Notes: generated from the letters alone by a model not told the origin. Shown: positions 1-6,387, numbered from the stretch's first letter. The stretch: DNA of 18,260 nucleotides from DASVXQ01 sp040414855 (GCA_040414855.1 JBEDUQ010000042.1:1-18260); one strand, 5' to 3'. Translations and numbers: made by a program.

Positions 1-584
1 TCCAGCGCGCGGTGGTCGGCCGCCAGGGCAGCTACCGCTCGCTGGTGGTCACCCTCGGCGGCGGCGTGGTGCGGATCGCGCCCGACGCCCGGCTGGCCGA
101 GGGCGCCGAGGCCGACTTCCTCGGCGCGGTCTTCGCCGACGAGGGCCAGCGGTTCGAGCACAGGGCGACGGTGACCCACGCCGAGCCCTTCGCCCGCTCG
201 ACCCTGCTCTACAAGGCCGGGCTGCTGGGCGGCTCGCGCAACATCTTCAACGGTAACCTGATCATCAGCCCTGGCGCGCGCGGCAGCGACGCGGCCCAGA
301 CGATGCGGAACCTGGTGCTGTCGAGGCACGCGCACGCCGAGGCGAACCCGTTCCTCGAGATCCTCAACTCCGACGTGCGCGCCGCCCACGCCGCCGCCAC
401 CGGTCGGGTGGACGACCTGCACCTGTTCTACCTCCAGTCGCGGGGCATCCCGCGCGAGCAGGCGCGTCGCCTGGTGGTGTTCGGTTTCTTCGAGGAGATC
501 CTGGCCCAGGTCGCGATCCCCGCGGTCCGGCGCCGCCTCGAAGCGGCCCTCGAGGCGGAGCTCGCCAGGGAGGTGGCCGCCTGA
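1..584 (+). CDS. sufD: SufD, Fe-S cluster scaffold subunit (C-terminal part)
   Basis: This is the C-terminal part of a SufB/SufD-family protein, about 194 residues, with the first codon in frame at base 3; the rest lies upstream of the window. SufD forms the SufBCD scaffold with SufB and the ATPase SufC, on which Fe-S clusters are built in the cytosol. Family landmarks are visible: the core stretch with FNGNLIISPGA, the AAQTMRNLVLS segment and the interface segment SDVRAAHAAATGR followed by LFYLQSRGI. The histidine matching E. coli SufD His360 is kept, while the cysteine two residues before it is alanine, as I recall for actinobacterial SufD. It could be read as SufB, but the histidine in place of the SufB cysteine and the position just before sufC favour SufD. 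The stop codon TGA overlaps the next ATG by one base, so translation is probably coupled. Confidence 0.9.
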   Translation, partial: QRAVVGRQGSYRSLVVTLGGGVVRIAPDARLAEGAEADFLGAVFADEGQRFEHRATVTHAEPFARSTLLYKAGLLGGSRNIFNGNLIISPGARGSDAAQTMRNLVLSRHAHAEANPFLEILNSDVRAAHAAATGRVDDLHLFYLQSRGIPREQARRLVVFGFFEEILAQVAIPAVRRRLEAALEAELAREVAA

Positions 585-940
585 TGCCGTTCGTGCGCCT
601 CGCCTCCCTCGCGGAGCTCGAGGTCGACCGGGGCCACCGCGTCGAGCTGTCCGACGACGGCGAGGTCGCGGTCGCGCTGGTCCGCGCCGAGGACGGCGTG
701 TACGCGACCGAGGACCGTTGCAGCCACGAGGACTACCCGCTGTCCGAGGGCTGGGTCGAGGACCACACCCTGGAGTGCGCGCTGCACGGCAGCCGCTTCG
801 ACCTCCAGACCGGCGAGCCCGACAGCCCGCCGGCGGTTCGGCCGGTGCGGATCTTCCCGGTCCGCCTGGAAGGGGAGGACGTGCTGGTCGACCTGCCCGA
901 CGACTGGGCGGAGCTGGCCGCCGCACTGGAGACGACCTGA
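584..940 (+). CDS. Rieske [2Fe-2S] ferredoxin-like protein in the suf operon
   Basis: A 118-residue single-domain Rieske protein of the small, soluble type that usually serves as a ferredoxin. The cluster motifs are complete: C46-x-H48 in DRCSHEDYPLSEG and C65-x2-H68 in ECALHGSRFDL, 16 residues apart, followed by the usual GEPDSPPAVRPVRIFPV stretch. There is no signal peptide or membrane segment, so it should be cytosolic. Its ATG overlaps the sufD stop and sufC follows after 25 bases, which places it firmly inside the suf operon. Streptomyces suf operons also carry a Rieske gene between sufD and sufC. Its job there is inferred: electron supply for cluster assembly or sulfur reduction. The fold also resembles NirD and dioxygenase ferredoxins, but the context argues against those roles. 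Confidence 0.93.
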   Translation: MPFVRLASLAELEVDRGHRVELSDDGEVAVALVRAEDGVYATEDRCSHEDYPLSEGWVEDHTLECALHGSRFDLQTGEPDSPPAVRPVRIFPVRLEGEDVLVDLPDDWAELAAALETT

Positions 941-965
941 AACCGAAGGAGCGAAACGAAGAGCG

Positions 966-1727
966 ATGAGTGACGCGACCCTGTTGATCGAGGACCTTCA
1001 CGTCAACGTCGACGACAAGGAGATCCTGCACGGACTCGACCTCAAGGTGGAGCAGGGCAAGGTCCACGCGCTGATGGGGCCGAACGGCTCCGGCAAGTCG
1101 ACGCTGGCCTACGCCCTCGCCGGGCACCCGCGCTACCGGATCACCGGCGGCGCGGCGACCTTCAAGGGCACCGACGTGCTCAGCCTGACACCTGACGAGC
1201 GTGCCAAGCTCGGCATGTTCCTGGCGATGCAGTACCCGGTCGAGGTGCCTGGCGTGTCGGTGACCAACTTCCTGCGCACCGCGGTGAACGCGGTCAAGGG
1301 CGAGGACGTGCCGGTGCGGCAGTTCGCCAAGGAGCTGCGCGAGCAGATGCGCCTGCTCGAGATGGACCCGAAGTTCGCCGAGCGCAGTCTCAACGAGGGC
1401 TTCTCGGGCGGCGAGAAGAAGCGCCACGAGATCCTCCAGATGGCGCTGCTCGGGCCGCAGCTGGCGATCCTCGACGAGACCGACTCCGGCCTCGACATCG
1501 ACGCGCTGAAGGTCGTCAGCGAGGGCGTCAACCGTCTGCGCGGCCCGGACCTCGGCGTGCTGCTGATCACCCACTACACCCGCATCCTGCGCTACATCGC
1601 CCCCGACCACGTCCACGTCATGGTCGACGGCAAGATCGTCGAGTCCGGCGGTCCCGAGCTGGCCGACGAGCTGGAGGAGCACGGCTACGAGCGTTGGCGC
1701 GCCGGCGAGTCGGCACGGACCGCCTGA
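966..1727 (+). CDS. sufC: SufC, ABC-type ATPase of the SUF scaffold
   Basis: A 253-residue ABC ATPase of the SufC family, the usual length. SufC binds SufB and SufD and uses ATP to drive rearrangement of the scaffold during Fe-S assembly. Walker A is GPNGSGKST (residues 38-46), the Q-loop lies in AMQYP (near 89), the ABC signature is FSGGEKKR (146-153), Walker B is LAILDE (166-171), the D-loop is SGLD and the H-loop is H203 in LITHYTR. The MQYPVEVPGVSV and DETDSGLDIDAL stretches are typical of SufC rather than of transporter ATPases, and no permease gene is near. A GAAGGAG ribosome site lies at 945-951, rather far from the ATG, and a weaker GAAGAG lies closer. No upstream in-frame start is better. 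Confidence 0.97.
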   Translation: MSDATLLIEDLHVNVDDKEILHGLDLKVEQGKVHALMGPNGSGKSTLAYALAGHPRYRITGGAATFKGTDVLSLTPDERAKLGMFLAMQYPVEVPGVSVTNFLRTAVNAVKGEDVPVRQFAKELREQMRLLEMDPKFAERSLNEGFSGGEKKRHEILQMALLGPQLAILDETDSGLDIDALKVVSEGVNRLRGPDLGVLLITHYTRILRYIAPDHVHVMVDGKIVESGGPELADELEEHGYERWRAGESARTA

Positions 1728-1760
1728 CGCTGGTCAGGTCCGAGGAGGCCATCCTTCACG

Positions 1761-3035
1761 ATGACGACGACCATGAGCAGTGCTCCCGCCGGTCCCTCCG
1801 GGTCGGCGGGCGCGCTCGACCCCGCTGAGATCCGCGGCGACTTCCCGATCCTGCGCCGCGAGATGAACGGCAAGCAGCTGGTGTACCTGGACTCGGCCAA
1901 CACCAGCCAGAAGCCGGAGCGGGTGCTCGAGGCCATGCGCGAGTACTACGCCAACCACACCGCCAACGTGCACCGGGCGGTCTACGCGCTCTCCGAGGAG
2001 TCCACGCGCATGTTCGAGGACTCCAGGGACGCGATCGCCCGCTTCGTGGGCGCCGACCGGCGCGGGACGGTGTTCGCCAAGAACGCCACCGAGGCGATCA
2101 ACCTGGTCGCGTATGCCTGGGGCCTGCGGAACCTGCGCGAGGACGACGAGATCCTTATCACCGAGATGGAGCACCACGCCAACCTGGTCTCGTGGCAGGT
2201 GGTCGCGGAGCTGACCGGCGCCAAGGTGCGCGCGATCCCGGTCACCGACGAGTTCCGGCTCGAGCTGGACGCGCTCGACCACGGGCTGCTGAACGAGCGC
2301 ACCCGGATGGTCGCGGTCTCGGCCATGTCGAACGTGCTCGGCACCGTCAACCCGGTGCGGGCCGTCGCCGAGCGCGCGCACGCCGCCGGCGCGCTGGTGC
2401 TCGCCGACGCCTCGCAGGCCGTGCCGCACCTGGGCGCGCGATTCGACGACCTCGGCGTCGACTTCATGGCGTTCACGGGCCACAAGATGCTCGGCCCGTT
2501 CGGGATCGGCGTGCTGGCCGCCAAGCCCGACCTGCTCGACTCCATGAAGCCGTTCCTGGCGGGCGGCGAGATGATCCGCGACGTGACCCTCGAGTCGTCG
2601 ACCTTCAACGACATCCCCTGGCGGTTCGAGGCGGGAACGCCGAACGTCGCCGAGGCGGTCGGGCTCGCGGCCGCGATCGGCTACCTCGAGGCGATCGGCA
2701 TGGACCGGGTCAAGGCCCACGAGCGCCGGCTGACCGAGCACCTGCTCGACCGGCTCGCCGAGATCGAGGGCCTGCGGGTGCTGGGCCCGAACGAGCTGGA
2801 ACAACGCGGCGGCGTGGTGTCGTTCACGCTTGAAGAGGTGCATCCCCACGACGTCGCGCAGGTGCTCGACGCCGAGGGGATCGCGGTCCGCGCCGGGGAT
2901 CACTGCGCCAAGCCCCTGCACCGGCGCTTCGGTACGGGCGCTTCGACGCGGGCCTCCGTGTACCTCTACAACACCACCGACGAAGTGGACGCGCTGGCCA
3001 CGGCCCTGGACAAGGCCCAGCGAATGTTCGCCTGA
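1761..3035 (+). CDS. sufS: SufS, group II cysteine desulfurase
   Basis: A 424-residue PLP-dependent cysteine desulfurase that takes sulfur from L-cysteine as a persulfide and passes it to the SUF machinery, leaving alanine. The PLP lysine is K242 in FTGHKMLGPFGIG, and the persulfide cysteine is C382 in VRAGDHCAKPLH, the group II (SufS) context rather than the IscS loop. Other landmarks are YLDSANTSQKP (42-52), TEAINLVA (110-117), DASQAVPH (216-223) and TRASVYLYNT near the end. AGGAGG at 1743-1748 lies 12 bases before the chosen ATG; a second ATG four codons later is also possible. The next gene is sufU, its expected sulfur-acceptor partner. Confidence 0.97.
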   Translation: MTTTMSSAPAGPSGSAGALDPAEIRGDFPILRREMNGKQLVYLDSANTSQKPERVLEAMREYYANHTANVHRAVYALSEESTRMFEDSRDAIARFVGADRRGTVFAKNATEAINLVAYAWGLRNLREDDEILITEMEHHANLVSWQVVAELTGAKVRAIPVTDEFRLELDALDHGLLNERTRMVAVSAMSNVLGTVNPVRAVAERAHAAGALVLADASQAVPHLGARFDDLGVDFMAFTGHKMLGPFGIGVLAAKPDLLDSMKPFLAGGEMIRDVTLESSTFNDIPWRFEAGTPNVAEAVGLAAAIGYLEAIGMDRVKAHERRLTEHLLDRLAEIEGLRVLGPNELEQRGGVVSFTLEEVHPHDVAQVLDAEGIAVRAGDHCAKPLHRRFGTGASTRASVYLYNTTDEVDALATALDKAQRMFA

Positions 3036-3069
3036 GAGACAGCGACGTTTCAGTGAGGGGACGGGATCG

Positions 3070-3582
3070 TTGAGCCTCGAAGACCTCTACCAGGAGATCA
3101 TCCTCGATCACTACAAGAAGCCGCGCCATCCGGGTCGGCTCGAGGGCGATCATGTCGAGGTGCGGCACTACAACCCGGTCTGCGGCGACGAGCTCACCCT
3201 CGACCTGCGGCTCGAGGGCGACCGGGTGGCCGGCATCGCCGTCCGCGGCAGCGGCTGCTCGATCTCGCAGGCCTCCGCGTCGGTCATGTCCGAGCAGGTG
3301 CTCGGCCGGCCAGTCGCCGAGGGGCTCGACCAGGCCGAGAGCTTCCGCCGCCTGATGCACGGCGAGGGGGAGCCGGACGAGGACCAACTCGGCGACGGGA
3401 TCGCCTTCGCCGGGGTGGCCAAGTACCCGGTCCGGGTCAAGTGCGCGCTGCTCGGGTGGATGGCGTTCAAGGACGCCGCCGCCAGGGCGTCGGACGGGCT
3501 CGGCGACGGCGAGACCCTGCATGATGAGGAGGGCCCGGCGGCGAGCGCCGCCAAGGCCGAGAAGCTGCCTGGAGAGGCGTGA
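3070..3582 (+). CDS. sufU: SufU, zinc-dependent sulfurtransferase partner of SufS
   Basis: A 170-residue SufU-type protein. SufU accepts persulfide sulfur from SufS through a zinc-site ligand swap, replacing SufE in Gram-positive bacteria. The zinc ligands are all present: C38 and D40 in NPVCGDE, C63 in GSGCSISQAS and C125 in RVKCALLGW. The N-terminus DLYQEIILDHYKKPRHPG is the family hallmark. The start is TTG: no ATG or GTG occurs in frame between the sufS stop and the conserved N-terminus, and GAGGGG at 3055-3060 sits 9 bases upstream. The last 30 residues or so are an acidic and alanine-rich tail beyond the conserved domain. The 18- to 20-residue insertion after the second cysteine that separates SufU from IscU is present. 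Confidence 0.96.
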   Translation: MSLEDLYQEIILDHYKKPRHPGRLEGDHVEVRHYNPVCGDELTLDLRLEGDRVAGIAVRGSGCSISQASASVMSEQVLGRPVAEGLDQAESFRRLMHGEGEPDEDQLGDGIAFAGVAKYPVRVKCALLGWMAFKDAAARASDGLGDGETLHDEEGPAASAAKAEKLPGEA

Positions 3583-3596
3583 AAGGACTGACGCAC

Positions 3597-3914
3597 ATGG
3601 CCACCGAGGCACAGGTGCTTGACGCGATGATGCAGGTCGAGGATCCCGAGCTGGGGATCAACGTCGTCGACCTCGGCCTGGTCTATGGCGTCGAGTTCGA
3701 GGACGAGGGCCGCAAGGTCAAGCTGGACATGACCCTGACGGCGGTCGCCTGCCCGCTCACCGACATGATCGAGGGCGCCACCGACGCCGCGCTGGTCGGC
3801 CTCGACGGGATCGAGAAGGTCGAGATCAACTGGGTCTGGTCGCCGCCGTGGACGCCCGACCTGATGACCGAGGACGGCAAGGTCGCCCTGCGGTCGATGG
3901 GGTTCGCGATCTGA
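3597..3914 (+). CDS. sufT: SufT, MIP18/DUF59-family Fe-S maturation factor
   Basis: A 105-residue single-domain protein of the MIP18 (DUF59) family, the small SufT form found at the end of many suf operons. The family motifs are DPELGINVVDLGLVY (residues 16-30), LTAVACPLTDMI with the conserved cysteine, and the C-terminal WSPPWTPDLMTEDGKVAL. SufT is known to help Fe-S cluster maturation or transfer to target proteins in the cytosol; its exact chemistry is unsettled. ATG at 3597 was chosen because AAAGGA at 3582-3587 is well spaced; a GTG at 3579 overlapping the sufU stop is in frame but has a poorer context. The gene lies 14 bases after sufU and 31 bases before moeZ, with no terminator in between, so it is read as one transcript with both. 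Confidence 0.93.
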   Translation: MATEAQVLDAMMQVEDPELGINVVDLGLVYGVEFEDEGRKVKLDMTLTAVACPLTDMIEGATDAALVGLDGIEKVEINWVWSPPWTPDLMTEDGKVALRSMGFAI

Positions 3915-3945
3915 GGTCCCGCCGCAACGAGTGAAGGAACGAAGA

Positions 3946-5118
3946 ATGGCATTGCCAGCATTGGTCGAGCCGGCGGGCGAGCTGTCCCGGGACGAGATCT
4001 TCCGGTACTCGCGGCACCTGATCATCCCCGACGTGGCGATGGACGGGCAGAAGCGCCTCAAGAACGCCAGCGTCCTGCTGATCGGCGCCGGCGGGCTCGG
4101 CTCGCCGAACGCCATGTACCTGGCGGCGGCCGGCGTCGGGCGCATCGGCATCGTCGACTTCGACGAGGTCGACGCGTCCAACCTCCAGCGGCAGGTGATC
4201 CACGGCACCTCCGACATCGGCCGGCCGAAGCTCGAGAGCGCCCACGAGAAGATCAACGAGATCAACCCCTACGTCGAGGTCACCGAGCACCCGACCCGGC
4301 TGACCTCGGACAACGCCCGCGAGATCATCCGCGGCTACGACCTGGTCGTGGACGGGTCCGACAACTTCCCGACCCGCTACCTGGTCAACGACGCCTGCGT
4401 GCTCGAGGGCAAGCCCTACGTGTGGGGCTCGATCTACCGCTTCGACGGCCAGGCCAGCGTGTTCTGGGCCGAGCACGGTCCCTGCTACCGCTGCCTCTAC
4501 CCCGAGCCGCCGCCGCCGGGGATGGTCCCGTCCTGCGCCGAGGGTGGCGTGCTCGGCGTGCTCTGCGCGACCGTCGGCTCGATCCAGGCCAACGAGGCGA
4601 TCAAGCTCATCACCGGGATCGGCGACCCGCTGGTCGGCCGCCTGGTGATCTACGACGCACTGGAGCTGTCCTTCAAGGACATCCGCGTCCGCAAGGATCC
4701 CGAGTGCCCCGTGTGCGGCAAGAACCCGACGGTAACCGAGCTGATCGACTACGAGGAGTTCTGCGGCGTCGTCTCCGACGATGCCCAGCGCGCGGCCGCG
4801 GGCTCGACCCTGACCCCGGCCGAGCTCAAGCGGCTGATCGACGACGGCTCGCGGATCGAGATCATCGACGTGCGCGAGCCCGCGGAGTGGCAGATCAACC
4901 GGCTGCCCGGCGCGAAGCTGATCCCCCTGGGGGAGCTGCCCGGGCGGCTGACCGAGCTGCCGCAGACCGAGCCGGTGGTGCTTTACTGCAAGACCGGCGG
5001 GCGCTCCGCCGAGGCGCTCGCCCTGCTCAAGCAGTCCGGGTTCTCGACCGCCAAGCACCTCGGCGGCGGCATCGTCGCCTACGCCAAGACGATCGACCAC
5101 GAGATGGCGCAGTACTGA
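3946..5118 (+). CDS. moeZ: MoeZ-type adenylyltransferase and sulfurtransferase (ThiF domain plus rhodanese)
   Basis: A 390-residue two-domain protein. The ThiF/MoeB/E1-like domain (about residues 15-260) has the nucleotide loop GAGGLGSPNA (47-56), FDEVDASNLQRQVIH (72-86), zinc cysteines C180/C183 and C254/C257, and the conserved C197 in PSCAEGGVLGVL. The rhodanese domain (about 285-388) has IIDVREPAEW and the active loop with C348 in YCKTGGRS. The family adenylates the C-terminal Gly-Gly of sulfur carriers such as MoaD or CysO and loads them with sulfur. The length and domain order match actinobacterial MoeZ. ATG 3946 follows GAAGGA with 7 bases between; a GTG at 3931 is in frame but would itself hold the ribosome site. 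Placement at the end of the suf operon suggests that SufS sulfur may feed the rhodanese, which is inference. No sulfur-carrier gene is visible nearby. Confidence 0.94.
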   Translation: MALPALVEPAGELSRDEIFRYSRHLIIPDVAMDGQKRLKNASVLLIGAGGLGSPNAMYLAAAGVGRIGIVDFDEVDASNLQRQVIHGTSDIGRPKLESAHEKINEINPYVEVTEHPTRLTSDNAREIIRGYDLVVDGSDNFPTRYLVNDACVLEGKPYVWGSIYRFDGQASVFWAEHGPCYRCLYPEPPPPGMVPSCAEGGVLGVLCATVGSIQANEAIKLITGIGDPLVGRLVIYDALELSFKDIRVRKDPECPVCGKNPTVTELIDYEEFCGVVSDDAQRAAAGSTLTPAELKRLIDDGSRIEIIDVREPAEWQINRLPGAKLIPLGELPGRLTELPQTEPVVLYCKTGGRSAEALALLKQSGFSTAKHLGGGIVAYAKTIDHEMAQY

Positions 5119-5184
5119 CCGCGCGGTTGGCCGCGGCGCTCGCGGCGGGCGCGGCCTGCGCGCGGCGTGCGCGCGGCCGGTGAT

Positions 5185-5214
5185 TCGGGCCCGGGGCGGA
5201 AGCTCCGGGCCCGA
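5185..5214 (+). terminator. Hairpin terminator of the suf-moeZ operon
   Basis: A 13-bp stem pairs 5185-5197 with 5202-5214, with one G-T wobble, around a GGAA tetraloop of the GNRA type. It starts 66 bases after the moeZ stop. No T-run follows, as is common for actinobacterial terminators. It separates the suf operon from the whiB7 unit. Confidence 0.7.
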
Positions 5215-5247
5215 CGGCGTCCCAGAAGAAGTTCACCGAGATCTTCG

Positions 5248-5286
5248 AATAATTGCTTGACCGGGTGAACACATCTCTGCGAGGGT
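5248..5286 (+). promoter_or_regulatory. Predicted whiB7 promoter with AT-rich WhiB7 site
   Basis: TTGACC at 5257-5262 is a good -35. Directly upstream, two bases away, is the block AATAATT (5248-5254), an AT-rich patch that stands out in this GC-rich window. WhiB7 is known to bind such a patch with its AT-hook beside the -35 of its target promoters, including its own. GAGGGT at 5281-5286 is the best -10 candidate at 18-bp spacing; it is only a partial match to TANNNT. The transcript would start near 5293. Confidence 0.6.
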
Positions 5287-5410
5287 AGCTGACGGCGCCC
5301 GATTGCTGCCTCGATATCGAAGGGTGCCCGCTGATGTCGAGGTGCCGTCGTTCGCCAGGTTCGGTTGGTCCCCGCGGCGTAAGCCGCAGTCCCGAGGAGG
5401 TACAAGGGTT

Positions 5411-5626
5411 GTGAGTTCCAGGCTCACCGCCGTGTATCAGATCCCGTGTGGGCAGTTCGACCTGCCCAGTGGGATCGGTACCGCCGTGCGCCCGAAGCCG
5501 CACCCGCGCACCGTCGGGCCGCGTCAACTCGTTGAGGGGACCCGTGTGTCTGGGTTCATGAACGGTCCGAATGGCACAGGCGGTACGGCCCCAACGGCCT
5601 TGCGTCCCAAGGAGGCATCAGGCTAG
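5411..5626 (+). CDS. Candidate upstream ORF (leader peptide) of whiB7
   Basis: GTG at 5411 follows GAGGAGG at 5394-5400 by 10 bases and opens a frame of 71 residues ending in TAG at 5624-5626. The product begins SSRLTAVYQIPCGQFDLPSG and ends ALRPKEASG; it has no domain I recognise. A shorter version in the same frame could start at GTG 5546, 6 bases after GAGGGG (5534-5539), giving 26 residues, or at ATG 5558. The frame runs through the hairpin 5440-5476 and through the antiterminator strand 5589-5601, so ribosome position would control downstream folding. The peptide may matter less than the act of translating it. Which start is used cannot be decided by eye. Confidence 0.55.
   Translation: MSSRLTAVYQIPCGQFDLPSGIGTAVRPKPHPRTVGPRQLVEGTRVSGFMNGPNGTGGTAPTALRPKEASG
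5589..5601 (+). promoter_or_regulatory. Candidate antiterminator strand
   Basis: CCCCAACGGCCTT closely copies the 3' arm of the whiB7 leader terminator (CCCCACGGCCTT at 5687-5698), with one extra A. It can therefore pair with the terminator 5' arm at 5672-5682 over 11 base pairs with one bulged A, which would stop the terminator from forming. It lies within the last codons of the upstream ORF. Bases 5530-5539 can in turn pair with 5589-5596, a possible third state. Confidence 0.6.
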
Positions 5627-5636
5627 CCATGCCTCC
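5611..5636 (+). promoter_or_regulatory. Inverted repeat sequestering a ribosome site and an ATG at the uORF stop
   Basis: GGAGGCAT (5611-5618) pairs perfectly with ATGCCTCC (5629-5636). The left arm contains most of a strong AAGGAGG ribosome site, the right arm contains an ATG at 5629, and the uORF stop codon lies in the loop. The arrangement resembles hairpins that hide a ribosome site in translational attenuators. Confidence 0.5.
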
Positions 5637-5671
5637 CGGAGCGACCTCCAAGTCGGCTCCGAGAAGACGCG

Positions 5672-5705
5672 AAGGCCGTGGGCAACCCCCACGGCCTTTC
5701 TGTTT
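5672..5705 (+). terminator. Intrinsic terminator in the whiB7 leader
   Basis: An 11-bp perfect stem pairs AAGGCCGTGGG (5672-5682) with CCCACGGCCTT (5688-5698) around a 5-base loop and is followed by TCTGTTT (5699-5705). The pyrimidine and T-rich tail is rare in this window. It lies only 53 bases before the whiB7 ATG, downstream of the predicted promoter, so it should act as a conditional stop before whiB7. Confidence 0.85.
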
Positions 5706-5758
5706 CCGCCAAGAGCTCAGTCACCTCGCGCAACGACCATCGAAGGAGCGACCCGAAC

Positions 5759-6064
5759 ATGCAGGTCCTGGAGCTGGTTCCGCCCGACCGGGCCTTGCCC
5801 TGCGTACAGGAGGGCCCCGAGCTGTACTTCTCCGAGTCTCCCCGCGAGCTGGAGCGGGCAAAGCGGCTGTGCCGGCCGTGCCCCCTCCGGGCCTCGTGCC
5901 TCGCCGGCGCGGTCGAGCGCCACGAGCCATGGGGCGTCTGGGGTGGAGAGGTCTTCGTCGACGGCCACCCTGTCCCATTCAAGCGATCCCGGGGGCGACC
6001 CCGTAAGCACCCTGTCCACCCTCTCCCCATCGGCGTCGACGATCAGCAGGCCGAGGCCTGCTGA
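5759..6064 (+). CDS. whiB7: WhiB7/WblC, redox-active transcription activator of intrinsic antibiotic resistance
   Basis: A 101-residue WhiB-family protein. The four [4Fe-4S] ligands are C15, C38, C41 and C47, in the family spacing with C-x2-C-x5-C for the last three. The GVWGG turn is at residues 59-63, and a C-terminal AT-hook RGRPRK is at 78-83. The AT-hook with EPWGVWGGE just before it marks the WhiB7 (WblC) subgroup, which binds the primary sigma factor and AT-rich DNA beside the -35 to switch on drug efflux, ribosome protection and redox genes. ATG 5759 follows GAAGGAG (5742-5748) by 10 bases. An in-frame GTG at 5678 lies inside the leader terminator and is rejected. Regulation is expected by autoactivation at the promoter near 5257 and by attenuation in the leader. 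The tail past the AT-hook (HPVHPLPIGVDDQQAEAC) carries an extra last-residue cysteine of unknown meaning. Confidence 0.95.
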   Translation: MQVLELVPPDRALPCVQEGPELYFSESPRELERAKRLCRPCPLRASCLAGAVERHEPWGVWGGEVFVDGHPVPFKRSRGRPRKHPVHPLPIGVDDQQAEAC

Positions 6065-6131
6065 TCCGCCGGCGCCGATGAAGGAGACGTGCCGGCGTCC
6101 CCCCCCAGCCGAGCCGGCGGCAACACCACTT

Positions 6132-6169
6132 CGACCCCCAGAGCCACAGCACCAAGGCTCTGGGGGTCG
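6132..6169 (+). terminator. Terminator downstream of whiB7
   Basis: A 14-bp perfect stem pairs 6132-6145 with 6156-6169 around a 10-base loop, 67 bases after the whiB7 stop. It is followed by TGAGGTTTCC. With the hairpin at 5185-5214 it isolates whiB7 as a single-gene transcript. Confidence 0.8.
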
Positions 6170-6183
6170 TGAGGTTTCCGGGC

Positions 6184-6276
6184 CGGATTCCCCGTGGGCC
6201 CCGATTGCCAGCGGGTCCGCCGGAATCCCGCAGGCCCGGAGCGAATTGCCCGCGGTCCCGGCGGATTGCCTTCGGT
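6184..6276. repeat. Degenerate 20-bp tandem repeat, about five units
   Basis: An element of the form GATTGCC-N-GCGGTCC recurs with the A of its ATT at about 6187, 6204, 6224, 6245 and 6265, a step of 17 to 21 bases. Copies differ by several bases. It lies between the whiB7 terminator and the next gene. The rest of the 6170-6387 interval shows a TTGACT at 6320-6325 that could be a -35, without a clear -10. Confidence 0.45.
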
Positions 6277-6387
6277 CCAGGCTCCAGGAATGGTTTTCCA
6301 CAGAATTGCGACAGCGGTTTTGACTGGTTCGGCCGGGTGTCAAGCTGGTTCGGCTTCCCCCTCCCCCCAGCGAAGGGAACCACCCAA

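Larger units (their letters stand above)
5287..5758 (+). promoter_or_regulatory. Long structured leader of whiB7 (transcription attenuator)
   Basis: About 470 bases between the predicted promoter and the whiB7 start hold no ordinary gene but many ordered elements. In order: a 9-bp long-range stem (5291-5299 with 5341-5349), a GTAA-capped hairpin (5374-5387), a ribosome site at 5395-5400, a candidate upstream ORF from 5411, a strong hairpin inside it (5440-5476), a second possible start at 5546, a decoy of the terminator arm (5589-5601), an inverted repeat around the ORF stop (5611-5636), a further hairpin (5637-5661) and an intrinsic terminator (5672-5705). Attenuation through an upstream ORF and terminator is described for whiB7/wblC leaders in mycobacteria and Streptomyces. 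The layout here fits that mechanism, but the pairing model is mine. Confidence 0.8.

Noticed and set aside
1734..2921. 395-codon minus-strand open frame across sufS
   Set aside because: It is the antisense of a certain sufS; composition is histidine- and valine-rich shadow sequence with no motif.
3826..5100. 424-codon minus-strand open frame across moeZ
   Set aside because: Antisense shadow of moeZ, caused by high GC at third positions.
5440..5476. Strong hairpin (GATCCC/GGGATC enclosing TGGGCAG/CTGCCCA) as a terminator
   Set aside because: No T-run follows and it lies well inside the leader; more likely a leader structure met by the translating ribosome.
5678..5758. GTG at 5678 as an earlier whiB7 start
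   Set aside because: It lies inside the terminator stem without a ribosome site; ATG 5759 has a good site and the expected family length.
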